From Stichopus chloronotus (lineage: Eukaryota > Echinodermata > Holothuroidea > Aspidochirotida > Stichopodidae), in assembly GCA_021234535.1 (NCBI GenBank), contig CM037850.1, positions 2,666,001 through 2,730,000 of the forward strand: a DNA stretch of 64,000 nt. Direction: 5' to 3'. Below are positions 13,551 through 26,800 of the stretch, piece by piece. A program made the translations under genes and the position numbers. The notes beneath the pieces are model-generated. The model searched no databases. It saw only the letters and a list, made by a program, of their open reading frames with translations, and was not told the DNA's origin. Each line of letters starts with the position of its first letter. The stretch's first letter is position 1.

Positions 13551-13941
13551 AAAGCCTTTTGGCTCTCTGGTTGCAATAGGCACTGCTCATCCATGTGACA
13601 TGTACTGTGACACTGGACCGTATCACACTGCAATACACTCCCTGCCTCTGAAAAATATAGTCCATCTCATTCAAAGCATTCCATACTACTAAGTCAAAGA
13701 AACTTTCACGGACCCTGCCACCCGATATACAGCCTGGCTGTTGAAACAAGCTTTGGGTGGTTTCCACCCATTGTAGAAATGGGCAAGCTAAACTCTTTGC
13801 AATGTGTACGTCTCTAAGCCCAAGGCACAAGAACAATCTATGCACAATCAGGCGATAGTCACAATTCACAGGCCTGTCTCTCATTTTTTCTTTCTGTTTC
13901 TGTCTACTAAGTCTTTTCCTCTCTGCAGCCGATTTTGCCAT
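13465..13941 (-). pseudogene. Degenerate ORF of the transposon-like element
   Basis: 158 codons starting MAKSAAERKRLSRQKQKEKM, a basic N-terminus similar in style to uncharacterised, often repeat-associated proteins of aquatic animals (weak recollection, not a family call). The middle contains SGGRVRESFFDLVVWNALNE and MDYIFQRQGVYCSV. The last part runs into the inserted array (near 13550), so the true C-terminus is lost. A piece of the same frame recurs on the other side of the array at about 11281-11353, encoding WNVLNEMD. The function is unknown; it may be a relic of the element's own protein. Confidence 0.5.
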
Positions 13942-15123
13942 AGCAAACTAAAGGCAGTGGTCCAATTAACTTCACAAAATCCTGATTAGGACAAATTAAA
14001 AACAAACACCACACAAATCCTTTCAAAATATGTAAAATCACAGAACTAACCAGCAAGAGAATCAGACAGCAAGTGATTATTATAAGTGATTATTATTTTG
14101 CATTATTAGCAAATAGACAATGAAACCTTAGCCTTTTGTTGTGCAAAGCATTGACACCTGAAATTCCTTTGAATGAAGCTGCATTTATACAACACTTGAT
14201 TATCTTCAGCCAATCAGACTATTTTCACACAGTCTATTCACACTTGGATTAAATCCCCAATGTCTTCTATTGAAATCTGCTCGACTTAATGCTGGAAATC
14301 TGACTTAGCCACTGAATAGCATTGCACATGACCTCCACCCCCTCCCCACACACACATGCACACAATAGACTTGATAATAGTGTATAAATCAACAGTAGGG
14401 TTGCTGGTGATGGTCACAAGTCAATAGTTTATTTGCTACTGTGAAGTGCTGTTGGGGGAGGCAGGGATTACACTCTTTCAACACAATAACTACCATCAGG
14501 TTTCCAGTATAGATGTTTCTATTGAAGCCCATGTTAACTATGATTAACTATATAGGGTTCCTCCCACACTGTGTCCCGTACGTCACGTTTTGTCCTGTAC
14601 GTCACATTTTTTTATTTGATAATAAAATTTACTGTGAATGACATTTCAATTAATTTTTGATGGATTTTGCTGAGCAATGTCCTTAATTAGAACTTTATGG
14701 AATATCACTCAAAAGTTATTGTTTTCTCATATTAAAATATTAAAAAAAGTGCTGAAAATTGTGACGTACGGGAGACATCTGTATTTGGACACAAGCTAAT
14801 TAGCATATTTAATTAACGCACCCCCAAACATAACATGTCAGAATTATTGGAAGGAAAGATGGTTCATGTCCCACACAACTTACATTCAATTAGTCCATTG
14901 TGTTGGCAGGGAGGCAAGATTCTAAATGTCCCGTACGTCACACTGAAATTTCAATTTATGCTAATTAGATGGCTATAATTGTTTGAAATAGTAACAAAAA
15001 ATTTAAAAATTTATAGAAATATGAAATTTCAAAAATTCAGCTTTAATATGATACCACATTTAGGGTATTTCAGTTAAGTTTGAAATTTGTCCGTGATGGA
15101 TACAATTGCTTGGACCTGCCCGG

Positions 15124-17735
15124 TATCTTTATTTCTCACTATTAGTGAAAATTGGTGAGATTTTTGTAGGACAATGTTGCTTGATTGACGTACGTACGTG
15201 TATACCCTTGATACTATCAAAGACAGTGTGGAAAATTGAATGTCATTTTCTACGTCACAAGCTGGAGGTATTCTTGCTATGGAAGAATCTACTGTATTTT
15301 TCCTGCCTCTCTTTGTCTTCCTCTTTCTTTCTTTCTTTTTATTTTCGAGAGGATGGGGTGCGTAGACCATGAGGGTTTTGTTGTTGTCTGTTGTCATCTT
15401 TTTTTTTTCATTAAAAGTGGTCACCTTTAAATGCTAGTTTTCAGTTTAGGTTATACAGTACCGTTAGTGTTTCATTATTCACTGTATAGCATTACCCAAT
15501 TGCACATACAGAGATTCATGGGATATGTACAGTCTGAAGTCAGAGGGCTCAAATCAGTAAAATTCTCGATTATTTGAATGTAACTGTCATTATAGCGAGA
15601 GGTGCACGGCTATATTCAGAGCTTACAGTAAGTATGATATAGTCTTTATACTTTCAGATTTTTTAACATGACACCCAATGTGTTTAACATGACATCCAAA
15701 ATTACTAATGGCGCCTGCATGAAAAGAATTAGCTCACTGAAAAAAATGTTTGTCACATTTTACTTTTACCAGTGATATTATTTTAATAGTCTTTGAAGTA
15801 TAATTGTAATGTGAGGTATGTGGTTTTAATTTGCTAGGTTTTATTGTGACCATGTCCTAAAATTAAAATGTGAGAATAATGTATGAATGACGTATTTGAA
15901 GTTAAACAATTACATTCTTCCCCCTTCACAATTAGGTGGATTAACTACATCATGGATTATTGTTTTTGATCTGTCCCTTCATTGTTTTCAGTGTCACTTT
16001 AAAGACTTCTTGTTGCATGTAACTTAATTGGCACTATACTCCTCTCTTGGTAGGCCAATAAGGGAATTAACTTGGGAGCAATTAAGCTTCTTCAGACCCA
16101 TTTGTAGGAACGATGTGCCTGCAAGCTTAATGCATTTGACGCTGCTGGCCAATCTCGCTGAACGACAAATGCTCATAATTTTGCTGGATGACTGGATTTC
16201 TGTCATTTTTTGCGTAATCGTAACTTTGCTTGTGATGCGCGCTGCTGTATATGGAACCGTAAATCTTATGCACTTAAACGTGGCCAAAATGGTCATGTGA
16301 CCATTGGCAGATTCATGGGATGGATCCAACTGGTGGAACTGTGATATGGGGGGGACATCTCATGGGAAGGGGAGAGTGATTCTTACTAAATGTGCATGGC
16401 TGCAACAAAAATGTACAATTTTGAAGTTTGTTTCTTTTTAACAGTTTTTTATTTTCCTTCATGGGTGTGGGATATTCAGCAATTTTTAAGAAAACATTTT
16501 TGCCCCATATGCTTTAGTGATGCCATGGTCTCTGTTGCAACCCCCACCCCTAACTAATTACATCCTGGTTTCTGCCAGCTAGTGTACTGTACTTGGCTAT
16601 CCAAGTGAACTATTGCATATATAGTCAGGAATTGTGTGAAATGCTCTATCAGATAACATGAAATTATAATGCGTCAGTGTTTACCGACTATTTCTATACA
16701 GTATGGATGTATCAAGTAGTGTATTCAGTATTTATGTTTAATGAAAACTTAATGCATGCCTACAGGAGATTCTCCCAGTTTGTAATTAGGTATTTTTCAG
16801 GTATTTTATATGCAATTTTAGTATTTGATGTATGGGGCATTTTCATATCTCATAATACCTTATGAAGGAAGACAAAAGAAACTATACACATAATGCTGTT
16901 AAGATTTATTTTCCTGGAAAATTTGACACCTTATTAAGATGGTTGGAAATTATGAAAAAAGTATTTTATGGGATAGAGCTGTACCTGCACATGTACTATC
17001 TTCTTACAGCTTTCATCCCTCCAGGATTTAGACAGAGGCATAGGACTTACTGTACATACAGAAATCAAGATTGCTAATTCTGTCGGTCTTCAAAGGAACG
17101 CACTGAAATTGAAGAGAAGTGAAAGAAAAAATTAAGAAACAAAATTAAGAAAACAGTAATTTTGTGGTATTCTCCCCATTATCCTGAAATAGAGTTGTTG
17201 AATTGGACAATGTTCGGATAAAGTTACAGTCTTTGTACTTTTTCAAAAATGTTTGCAGTCTGTGCATTTTTTTGTTGTACACGTACAGTACAGTACTGAA
17301 ATATCTTTGTTACTTAAAGCTTTGTTACAAAATAAGTCAGAGGGCCATTTATCTTTTACCTTATTTAGAAACTGGTGATGTTAAGGCATAAATGACAATT
17401 CTTGTGCTATAGCATAATGGCAAGGGATTATTTCTTGAATACATACCCCCTGGTTTTTTGTCGTTCTTCCTTGTCAGTGTAATTTTTTTCTTCTTTCGGT
17501 TAGGTAATCAATAAATATATCTGTTTCTTTTCATGCATTGAAATGTCAAACTGACGCACTCCCCCGCGCAAGTGAAACCAGATCACACAGAGCCCATTAA
17601 TGAAATCTTCTTGTGCATTGTTTGTGAACATTTGTGGAATTATTTTACCTTCTTATCAAAAGAGAAGTTGTAAGTTCATATCGTACAGCTCTTGTCAAAA
17701 TCATCGCAATTTTGTGCTCTTTTTCCCCTCATCAG
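15124..17735. other. Non-coding stretch immediately before the first recognised exon
   Basis: 2.6 kb. I looked for an exon encoding the family's pre-C1 sequence (ITKSGLQ, SERQIRSTVDW) and did not see one. Open frames at 16024-16329 on both strands are unrecognised. The last 100 bases carry the acceptor of exon 1. Confidence 0.65.
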
Positions 17736-17834
17736 GAAAATGCAGTAAGTGGCGACCACATTTGGGCAGAGACTAATGCCTCTGGGGATTTCTGTTATGT
17801 GGGTGAGCAGGACTGTTTGGTAAGTCAATATTGG
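17736..17834 (+). CDS. DGKZ: DGK exon 1 seen here: first half of C1a (phase 0-0)
   Basis: This exon encodes [20 protein letters not shown] followed by [13 protein letters not shown], the first half of the atypical first C1 zinc finger. It contains the leading His and two Cys. The acceptor is the pyrimidine-rich run ending at 17735. There are two GTAAGT donors, at 17820 and at 17835, both in phase 0. I chose the second because it leaves 13 residues between the DC cysteine and the next Cys in exon 2, matching my recollection of vertebrate zeta (13) and iota (12). The first donor would leave only 8. The exon carrying the preceding residues was not found. Confidence 0.93.
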
Positions 17835-20800
17835 GTAAGTAGACCAAAATCAGGGCCACCAATCCTTTAATTAAACAACGAGGATAAAAAACAAAAACAT
17901 TAAAATGCTGGACCATGGATTCATTAGTCCAGGTCAGATTCGTTGTTGCAGCTTCTGTATGTCAGTTTGAAGCTTTTTCAAGCACCTATCTGGCTACTAA
18001 ATTAATATACACACTATCTGCTTTGTTAATGTACTGTCTTATACTGTGGACTGTGTGGAAACATGCATGCATACTTCAGGCTGATGCAATTCTACTGTCT
18101 GTAAAATGTGTGCGAATCATGCCGTGGATGGACAAATTTAAGTCAAAGCATGAAAAACTATACCCACAGTGACACACCCTCCTTACCACTACACTCAGCC
18201 TAATACATCCTCAATAACAGCAACCAATATGGTTTCACACTGACAGATTACGGAGCACATACAGTATCACAGGATAGTTGAATATTACTTTGTGAAAGAT
18301 ATGTCAAAATAGAGTGAATAAATAAGTGACCAGGGTTAATCATGACTTAAGACACTCACATGTATAATGTTGCCTGCAGGTCCATACTAAATGTGTTGCA
18401 ACAAAATGTAGACAACACGTCAAATATAAAACCATTATAGTAACTTGCGAGCTCAGAATCTGATCCTCATTAGCTATAAAGCTTAATACATGTCAGTTTA
18501 ATGTACACTTTCGGCTATAAATCTGCATTATTACAGCTATTGATGGTTGGAATCCATCTGTGAATACCGATGGATAAATAAGTGTGTGACACAAATGAAG
18601 TCTATTCCAAACTAACCTGTCTCCACAGTATTATTGCACTTTATTTCCTCTACCATTGCTAGGAACTACTAGGTAACCTTAACTTGGGCCTCAGACCTTC
18701 ACCCTTATCCGAAATTGACCCCCTTTCTCACGCAACCACCCAAAAGTGTATGATAGTATTTTGCTTTAGCCCCCAGTAGCCCTTTAAATTTGTTTATAGC
18801 ACAATGTAAGTATTCACGGACTCATTTTACATCTAAATTTGGACTTGGCTTATAACTGAAGATATTGCTGTTAGACAAATCTAAGACCGCACTGGGTCAA
18901 GAAAGGTTTCCAGTTGCCTGAGTGCTTCTTCCATGCCTGTGGGACCAGTTCATGAAGTAGTTGGTAAATTGCATAGCTTACTTTTGAACAGGAAAATAAT
19001 ATGTGACTGAAGAAGATTGAATTTGTTAGAAAATTTTAAAAAAATGTCCCCTCACTGTTGGTGAAAATGGCATCTCTAAGCATGTTCTGTTTGAAAGTCT
19101 AAAATTGTTTAAGAAATATTGATTGAACAAACCAGCAGAGTGAGCTGCTTGAATATCTTTTTGTATTCCTTCATAATCTTCACTGCCTTGCCTTAAAAGA
19201 AACATGTAGTTTAATTGAGAGCTAGACGTGATCTTAATTCCCCTCCCCCCCCCCCCCACAATATTTTGAGGTCAACTAAATGTAGTCTACAGGTTGCTGT
19301 AAACCCAGTCTAATCTTTTCACTGTTGTCAAATTCCAAGGTTAAATAAGTTCTCTTCAATTGCAAAGAACACTTAACATGACTTATTTGCACCATTTACT
19401 TTTGTTTATTGTATATGATGTTTTAAAGTCTTCAGGCTATCCGTGTCTTTCTTGCATGGTCAAACTGAGCTGCGTTCTTTCTTCAAACTGCATTATCTTG
19501 AGTCAATATCATCAATTACTTCGCCGTTGGTGTCGGGTTAGAAGTCACCTGCACAGTGATGAAAAGGTACCTATACTCTCTCTTCTAAAAAACTCATCCC
19601 AGATGTGTTGTCGGTAATATTTTCTTTGAAGTAATGTTAGGAGCTACATGAGTAAACATCAGTCACTTGACATTATTGTTAACAGGAAGTCTTTGATATT
19701 TACATAACATGACATTTAAATCTATTGTGCAGTCAAAACAGCAGAAATTCAAGTCAGTTATTGTTCAAGTTACCCATTTGTATGATGCACAATAGAGCGT
19801 CACACACACACACACATACACACATCTAAAGTTAGTCCATTGAGGTTACGAAATCTTTGTGTATGCAATTTCAAATTTTGTCAGAGGAGTTAATCTCGCC
19901 CATGCAATATGTTATGAAGCAATGTGTAGGAGTCTACTGATGTATAATTTGCCTCAAGTGTCACTGTGTCTTCTGAAAGACCAAAAAAGTGACAAAGTGA
20001 AAATTTTCCCTGTTTTAATCATAGAATTTTGTGTACAGGTCTGCAGGAATTCTGCAGTGAAGTTTATGAATTTTACTAAAAAGGTTGAGGACCATGTAGC
20101 TAACTCTTTCTCCCAAAGTGGGATGATTTATGGACAGTTACAAATTTCTGACAACATTTTATATCTGACAGAAATATCATAAGATGTTTAATTGTGATGT
20201 AAGAAGAGTGAGTCTGTAAGAACTGTAATTAATTCAGAGGCTCCTTAAATCCCTAGAATCAGTAAATTTTCAGTATTTTAAAGTTGTGGGGCATGAAAGA
20301 GACATTTTAGAGTATTTTGTGTGTTAGTCATTGAAAATTTTAAACGTAGCCATAGATTCCATCAAAATCCATCAAATGTTGACTATTTGTTGGGTAAATT
20401 CCTGTTATAATCACACCTCCATGATGTTAACAAAAGGAGTTTTGACACAGAGCAACACTCCATGTCATCTGTCTTGCATTTTCTTCAAACTTTGAAAAGT
20501 TCCCATCTCAAAAACAGTAATAGATAAACACAATTCCGATGGATTTTCATTCAATGTTTAATTCACTCTGCAGCTTCTGAATGAAGCCAGTTCTTTTCTA
20601 GATGCAGTGTCGCATGATTTAAAGTGAGGGAGTGTATAATCAAATACAGTCGTGCAGTTGTATCCACCGTCTTTCTGATCCTTTCCACTTTGAATATGCT
20701 TCAAAATCAATTTCTGTTCACTTGATTGTTAAGGTAATTGGTGTTAGTAGTATAGTAGACAGTCCAGCACTTTCATTTATACAAATGAGTCTATTGTTCA

Positions 20801-23800
20801 GTCTTTTATTATGCAATTGTCTCAGCCTATCCTGTCTATACTCATCAATATTCATACTACAATACCTATATATAAGGCTCATTTGCATTACAGAAGACTG
20901 GTCAATAGACTCATTTGCATAATATATAACTCTATATATATTCTGTATACAATAATGTAATAGATTCATTTGCATAACAAAGAAAGTGTCCTGGACTGTC
21001 TGCTATACTACTGCATGGTGTCCTTTCTTTCTTTTTTCTTTTTCCCTTTGCTCTTCACTTGTCCTTGAATGCAATTTGAAAAGACTGTGTTTTTCTCTGC
21101 CACTCCATGTGTGATTTCTTTCTGAAAATTCCTATGTAGATTTGATACCCAAATTAGATAGAAGGAGCAACTTACCTACTGTATAGATATCATATGTTGT
21201 CTGTGCTTGGTGCATAGATAGAATTAAGTTAGGTGAATTTAAATCTATACCTTACATAGCACTGCATGATACTGCATATGCAGTATACTTGAGCAAGAAC
21301 AACTGTGGAACCCCTCTCCCTCCCCTCCCCCCCCCAAAAAAAGACATTTAAATCACTACAAATCTTGCATGATTTGTGCTACATTACACACAGTATTCAT
21401 GGTACATACGTATATGCTCTCTGAGTTAGTTGCAAAAATAACATCAGTGACTACAATATACTGTATGTATGATTAGAGCTTAAAGAACTGGTATAATTAT
21501 AGGGTCTGTTATTCTGCTGTGAGTTTTCTAGCAAATTGGCCAAATGGTATCCAAAGATGCATGTAATGGAAGAAAATCAGAATGGATGTAGAAATTTTGA
21601 CCAAAACCATATTCTTAGTCGACAGAAATAAACCACAGTTTGTATTAAGAGTTTTTTTTTTTTTGGGGTGGGGGGATATTCTGAACCTTTCAATGCTGTC
21701 AAAGGTATTGTGACATCATAAAAAGTTTCCAATCACAGATGTTTGCCTCAGTGCTTGGTGAAAGAGTGCTCAAAAATAGACTTTACAGTTACCATGGTAA
21801 CTGTAAAGTCTATCTTCACAACTACCTACCCTCCTTTTGTGTTTCATTACTACCTAGATAATGATCCACAAAATTGTCTTGCTATGTCGTACTAGGTGGA
21901 GTAACACAAAATAAAACCATTCATTTGTGTATCATCTGAAAGGTTGCCAAATGGAACATCGAGGTGCTTCTAGTATCCAAATTGTTGTAGCTTTAAGGTT
22001 GCTACAGGATACTTAGGTACTGTAAGAGTGATCCTTAAGCTGCCTGAGACAAATTATTCTGGCCTTTAAAGGTTTCAATAATATCCTGACATTACAATTG
22101 CTTGACTACAAAGTAACTTGGTGTGTTGATCATCCCTGCTCTAGTGTCAGGTCTTAAAATGCCTAAAGTGCAGTATATTGTACAGAAATTTACAGAATGA
22201 GAATGTGTGACAGTCGTTTAGACAACCCGATATCCTTTCTTGCATGACACCAACAGTGTGTAGGTTACCAATTTGCTGTGTTCACGTACCAAGACGAGTG
22301 CAATTAACATACCTGCTATTCTCATTAAGTTTCTTCATAATAATATTTGTCATGTATAGTACGCAATCTTAAATGATCCGAGTCAACGATGTAGTCTTTA
22401 AGGATGACTGTTTACTTGGTTAAACCTTAATAGTTAATCCCGTGTGAAAAGTACATACTGTATACTGTATGTGTTGATCAGAATGAAACTTCGCTCTAGG
22501 TAACCATCTGCTCTCATTGTCTGCCAGTAAAACAAAATGGAGGAACCTTGAAGGGTACTTAAATTTTTTGTTACATGCAGGCGCAGCTCGGATCCAAAGA
22601 AATGGAGCAGTCATATGTAATCATGCTTTAACTAACTGCATCTCACCAAAGAAATGTCATAAACATCTTTAAAAGGGACATATGAAGGTATGTGAATTTG
22701 TTGATAATTCTAAAAGTGTACGGAAAAAATTGGGAATATTAGTATTCAGTGTCAGGCTTCATAGTATGGCAACTTTGTCATGTAAAATTAGAATATATTC
22801 TTTGATTATTAAAGTAAAAAAAAAAAGTGAGAAAAAATCAGAGTGGACCTTTACAAAACTTAATGTGACATGTTAGTATATCCATGGCTTTGTCCATATC
22901 TCTGATTAGTATGGGGTGCCTTATAAGGTTGAGCTATTGTGGGTGGTGCACAGACCATGCATGGCAGTCAGAGTGGGCCGAGTGCTTACATTAAATTATA
23001 TACAAATGTTTACTGAGTCAGTAACTAACAAACCCATGCAGCAGGTGGCCTCACAGTGCAAGTCGTGGGAATGACTTCCAACGTGCACAAATATCAGTCC
23101 TTAATTCATCTACCTAAAATCATCTCTGGAGGCTCAATTCCGCTTGAAATCTGTGTCAAATTGATAAGGGGCAGGAGGATGAAGACCCTCGATCCCCGAC
23201 ATATTGTCAAAACATTCTGATACATGTCTCTGCTAAGATTACAAATTTGTAAGATGAAAATAAAAAAAAAGAAAACTACAACCTGTGATTCAGTAAAATC
23301 AGTGGAGGAGAAATTGAGACTGACACAACATATCCCGGCTTACCTGTCTCAGCAAAACAAATGCACTTCCATCTACCATGCCAAGAATACTAAGTAGCAT
23401 TTAACTGCGATATTGCCATGTTGCTGTCTGGTCTAATACCAGACTAACACCTCCTACCTATACGGCTTCCTTCACATCATAAGGATTTCAAAAGTAGTCT
23501 GAGATTTTAACCAACATTTTTATAACTCTTTAATAAACGTATTTTTTCCAGAAATGTGATTGACAGGGCAGACAGGCCACTTAAATTCAGTGTTCGTGAG
23601 TACATCTTTTTGATGTATGGAGATTTATTGTTCAAGAAAGTTAAAGAGGCTCCTATTGAGTAATTGTGTTGTGAAATTCTGTAAATTTTTCCCAAACCTG
23701 TAGGTTTCCTTCACATACTGTCAAATGGTCACGTACACTAAAGAGGATCTCCATGTGTCACTGTTTGCACATGATTTAATTGAGTGAGTTATTAAAGGTT

Positions 23801-26800
23801 GTGTGACATGTTTCTAGAAAAGAGCAGCCTTCATTCAGAAAGTGCAAGGTAAAACCCTGACTGAAGTCTGTTGCAATTTTGTTGACATCTTTTACCGTTT
23901 TTGAGATATGACTTTTTCAAATTTTGAGAAAAATGCAAAACAGATGACATGGAGTGTTGCACAGTGTCAGTATTTTTTTTTGTTAAGCCTATTTATTTTT
24001 CTTAATGACGTTATTACTGAGTTCCACACTGGTAAGTGATATCGATATTTTTGAAGAAGAAACTACATGCTTTCAAAATAAAAACCTTGGGGCATATATC
24101 TCAAATATTCCTGAAATAAAGGTTACATAAACAAAGGATTAACGTAAGACATATCATGGGAGTCCATATCTAGCTTGACGTCACAAATTTGAATACTTAG
24201 CCATGTTTATTCATGATGCAGCTTTGAGACACTGATTTGCCTGTAAATTTGTCAATCTTTGACAGATTTGGGTGGAATTTGTGGCTATTTTCAACATTTT
24301 CAATGCTCAACGCACCCAATACTCCAAAATGTCATTTTCATGTCACATGACCTTCAACAGCTCAATTTGGCTTTTGAAAATTCTTGATCAGACACTTGTA
24401 GGCCTTTAGTACATCATGGATACAACCAGCACAAGCCAGGATAGAACATTTCAACAGTTTTCTTAACTACTGGATGTGAAACTTGACTAATTATATGAGT
24501 TGCCATGTGGTAATGTATCCTTTAACCCCCTTCCCCCCCATTTTATCAATATTTACTTTTCTCCTCCCTTACATGTGGCTGCACAAAACTATTCCATATG
24601 TCCCACTTACAGTGCTTAGGAGTGTAATGTTGAGGAAGATTCCTCAGCTACTAAAGAACTAACTTGTGGTAGTTTAGGAAGGACGGAGGAGCTACTATAG
24701 TTAACTTTAGGTAAACTAGACAAATGAAATGCAGTATTAAAGGAAACCCTCTTCCACTAAATACGCTAGTCCTCAGGCTGATGGGGCATGCAATATTTTT
24801 CTGCAGACAGGTATTGGTAATATCCAAATTACCAAGTGAGTCAGTTGGGGTCATGTTCAGCAGTAACAGAATGGTGCATTAATATCATCCAAGGGCTTTT
24901 ATTGAGATAAGTGTTACAGCGTGCATGTGTCTGACATAAAGCTTCGTACATGAAGATGTGTAAATGAATTGAAATTCACACCTCAAGACCACACTGTACA
25001 AGCTGAAATAAGTTACCACGCCAACACATCTGGTTGATGCAATATAGGACAAAAAGTTCTGAATTTTGCCTAATGACATGTTGAATGCTCTTATGATATT
25101 ATCGGCAACTTTTTTTTCCAGATCATGTTTATTGCGTTGCCTAGCAATGCTGACAATTTCAAAATCTGAATTAAGTTATGGAAGGCTGGTAAATCGCAGG
25201 TAAAAATTACGCTATTGCAAGTTTTAAACTTCTGACGTCAAAACAAAATTCAGCATAATAGGCGACGATAAGGGATCGTGACATCACAGGTGTGTCAATT
25301 GAAGTATCCTCTTTAGTGTTCCTTTGAAGTATTAGATGTGGAAGAAACACCCTTGAGGACCATTTTAGCAACATGAATCTTCTTAGTAACATGTTTTTTT
25401 TTTCTGTTTTTTTGCTAACATTTAACATGTCCCTGGCCTAACAATTGCTGGTTCTGTCTTAGAATCAAAATGCAGAATAATGTTCGTCATACAGAGTAAT
25501 TTTCTTCATCCCATGTGTGGCAGAGACTATATCCTACCCTCACAGATTTTGGTCTACATGCACATATGCCCACAGCATTTATGATACTGTAACTCCAGGG
25601 GCTTCTCCATGGTCTATGCACACATTCAGTACGGTATCAAACTTTGATATAATGTCATATGTACGTCATACACATAGAAGGCAGTCAATCGTCTGATGCA
25701 CAACATGAGCCATCTGTGGTACACCAAACTGCTTAACATGTGGTATGGTAATACTAGTTTACTACAGTACACTGATCTTGCTCAACCCAGTTAAAGGTTT
25801 GAAACCATGCTGTCAGAAATTGTTGCTAAGGGCCAGCTTACCATGGCAAGGTGATCTTAACGGACAGAGGAATTTGTGAAATAAGGTAATTGAAATCATG
25901 AATAAATATACTGTAACTCTAGTAGTGCTCAATCCGACAGCTTTTTCCGTAGTTCAACAAAAAAGTATGAAACTTGAGATGCTTTTTTATTTTTGTCTAT
26001 ACCCCATCTTGTCATCCCATCTTGTCATATTCTACCTGTTTCAAACACGTCATGAAAGTTTGGACTGTCATATGCATCTAGAAAAAGAGCTGGTTTCACT
26101 CAGATCAGTTGCAAATTATAACCCTGAATGAAAATCCGTTGGAATTTTGTTAATTGTCTGTTACTGTTTTTGAAATCCTTTTTGAGGAAGCGTGTGCTTG
26201 TTCATGAATGCATGCCCTTTAAAAGCAATGCAAATGAAGGTAAAAACTTCTGAATTGTAATTATAGAGTAATAAGGTCTGAGAGAACAATGTGAGAAACA
26301 AGTCGATTACTTCGGCTTCCGCTGAGAATTCAGCGCTATATGGCTTCCGCAAACAATGACTTATTCATTGTTGTGATGTATTTTCGTATATGGCCTTCCA
26401 GCCAGCTTGAAGCAAATTAATTTTGTGTGCAGCTGCTATAACAATGCCTTATGGGACCTAGATTTGAAGTAATTCAACATCATGTGACCTACAAGTCAAA
26501 CCTTCACATCTCATTCTGTGGCATTTCATTATTTTATTGTCTAGCTTTTAGTGCCTTTGATTATATACCCAAATGTAGAGAAGTCACGTACATTGACAGA
26601 GTTTTAAGGCACAATATCAGTTCATCCATATCGACAGCTATGTCTTGACATGTCGTGCATTAGACGTTTGTTTCACTTTTTTCTCTAGCTATTTTGCATT
26701 ACTAAGTTCAGATTGGAGATGAAACAGTGAAATTTAGGCCTCCACCTTATGATCTATTCTTATTGTAATAGTTGCCTATCTATCACACAGGCTGGCCATT

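Larger units (their letters stand above)
10516..15123. mobile_element. DNA-transposon-like element with inverted ends and GTGACGTACGGGAC motifs
   Basis: The outer ends are inverted: GGGCAGGTCCAAGC at 10516 and GCTTGGACCTGCCC ending at 15123. Both arms carry subterminal GTGACGTACGGGAC motifs in mirrored positions: 10543 (one mismatch), 10711, 10907 and 10923 on the left, and on the opposite strand 14928, 14592 (one mismatch) and 14573 on the right. A further one at 14761 is in left-arm orientation. Both arms also share CAGTGTGACGTACGGGAC about 190 bases from the end. Such subterminal motifs commonly bind a transposase, so the element is probably a cut-and-paste transposon. The interior holds a short minus-strand ORF and an inserted tandem array. 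No target-site duplication is evident. Confidence 0.75.

Noticed and set aside
16024..16329. Overlapping open frames on both strands (101 and 90 codons)
   Set aside because: Neither resembles a known protein, both strands are open by chance, and no splice or expression signal supports either.
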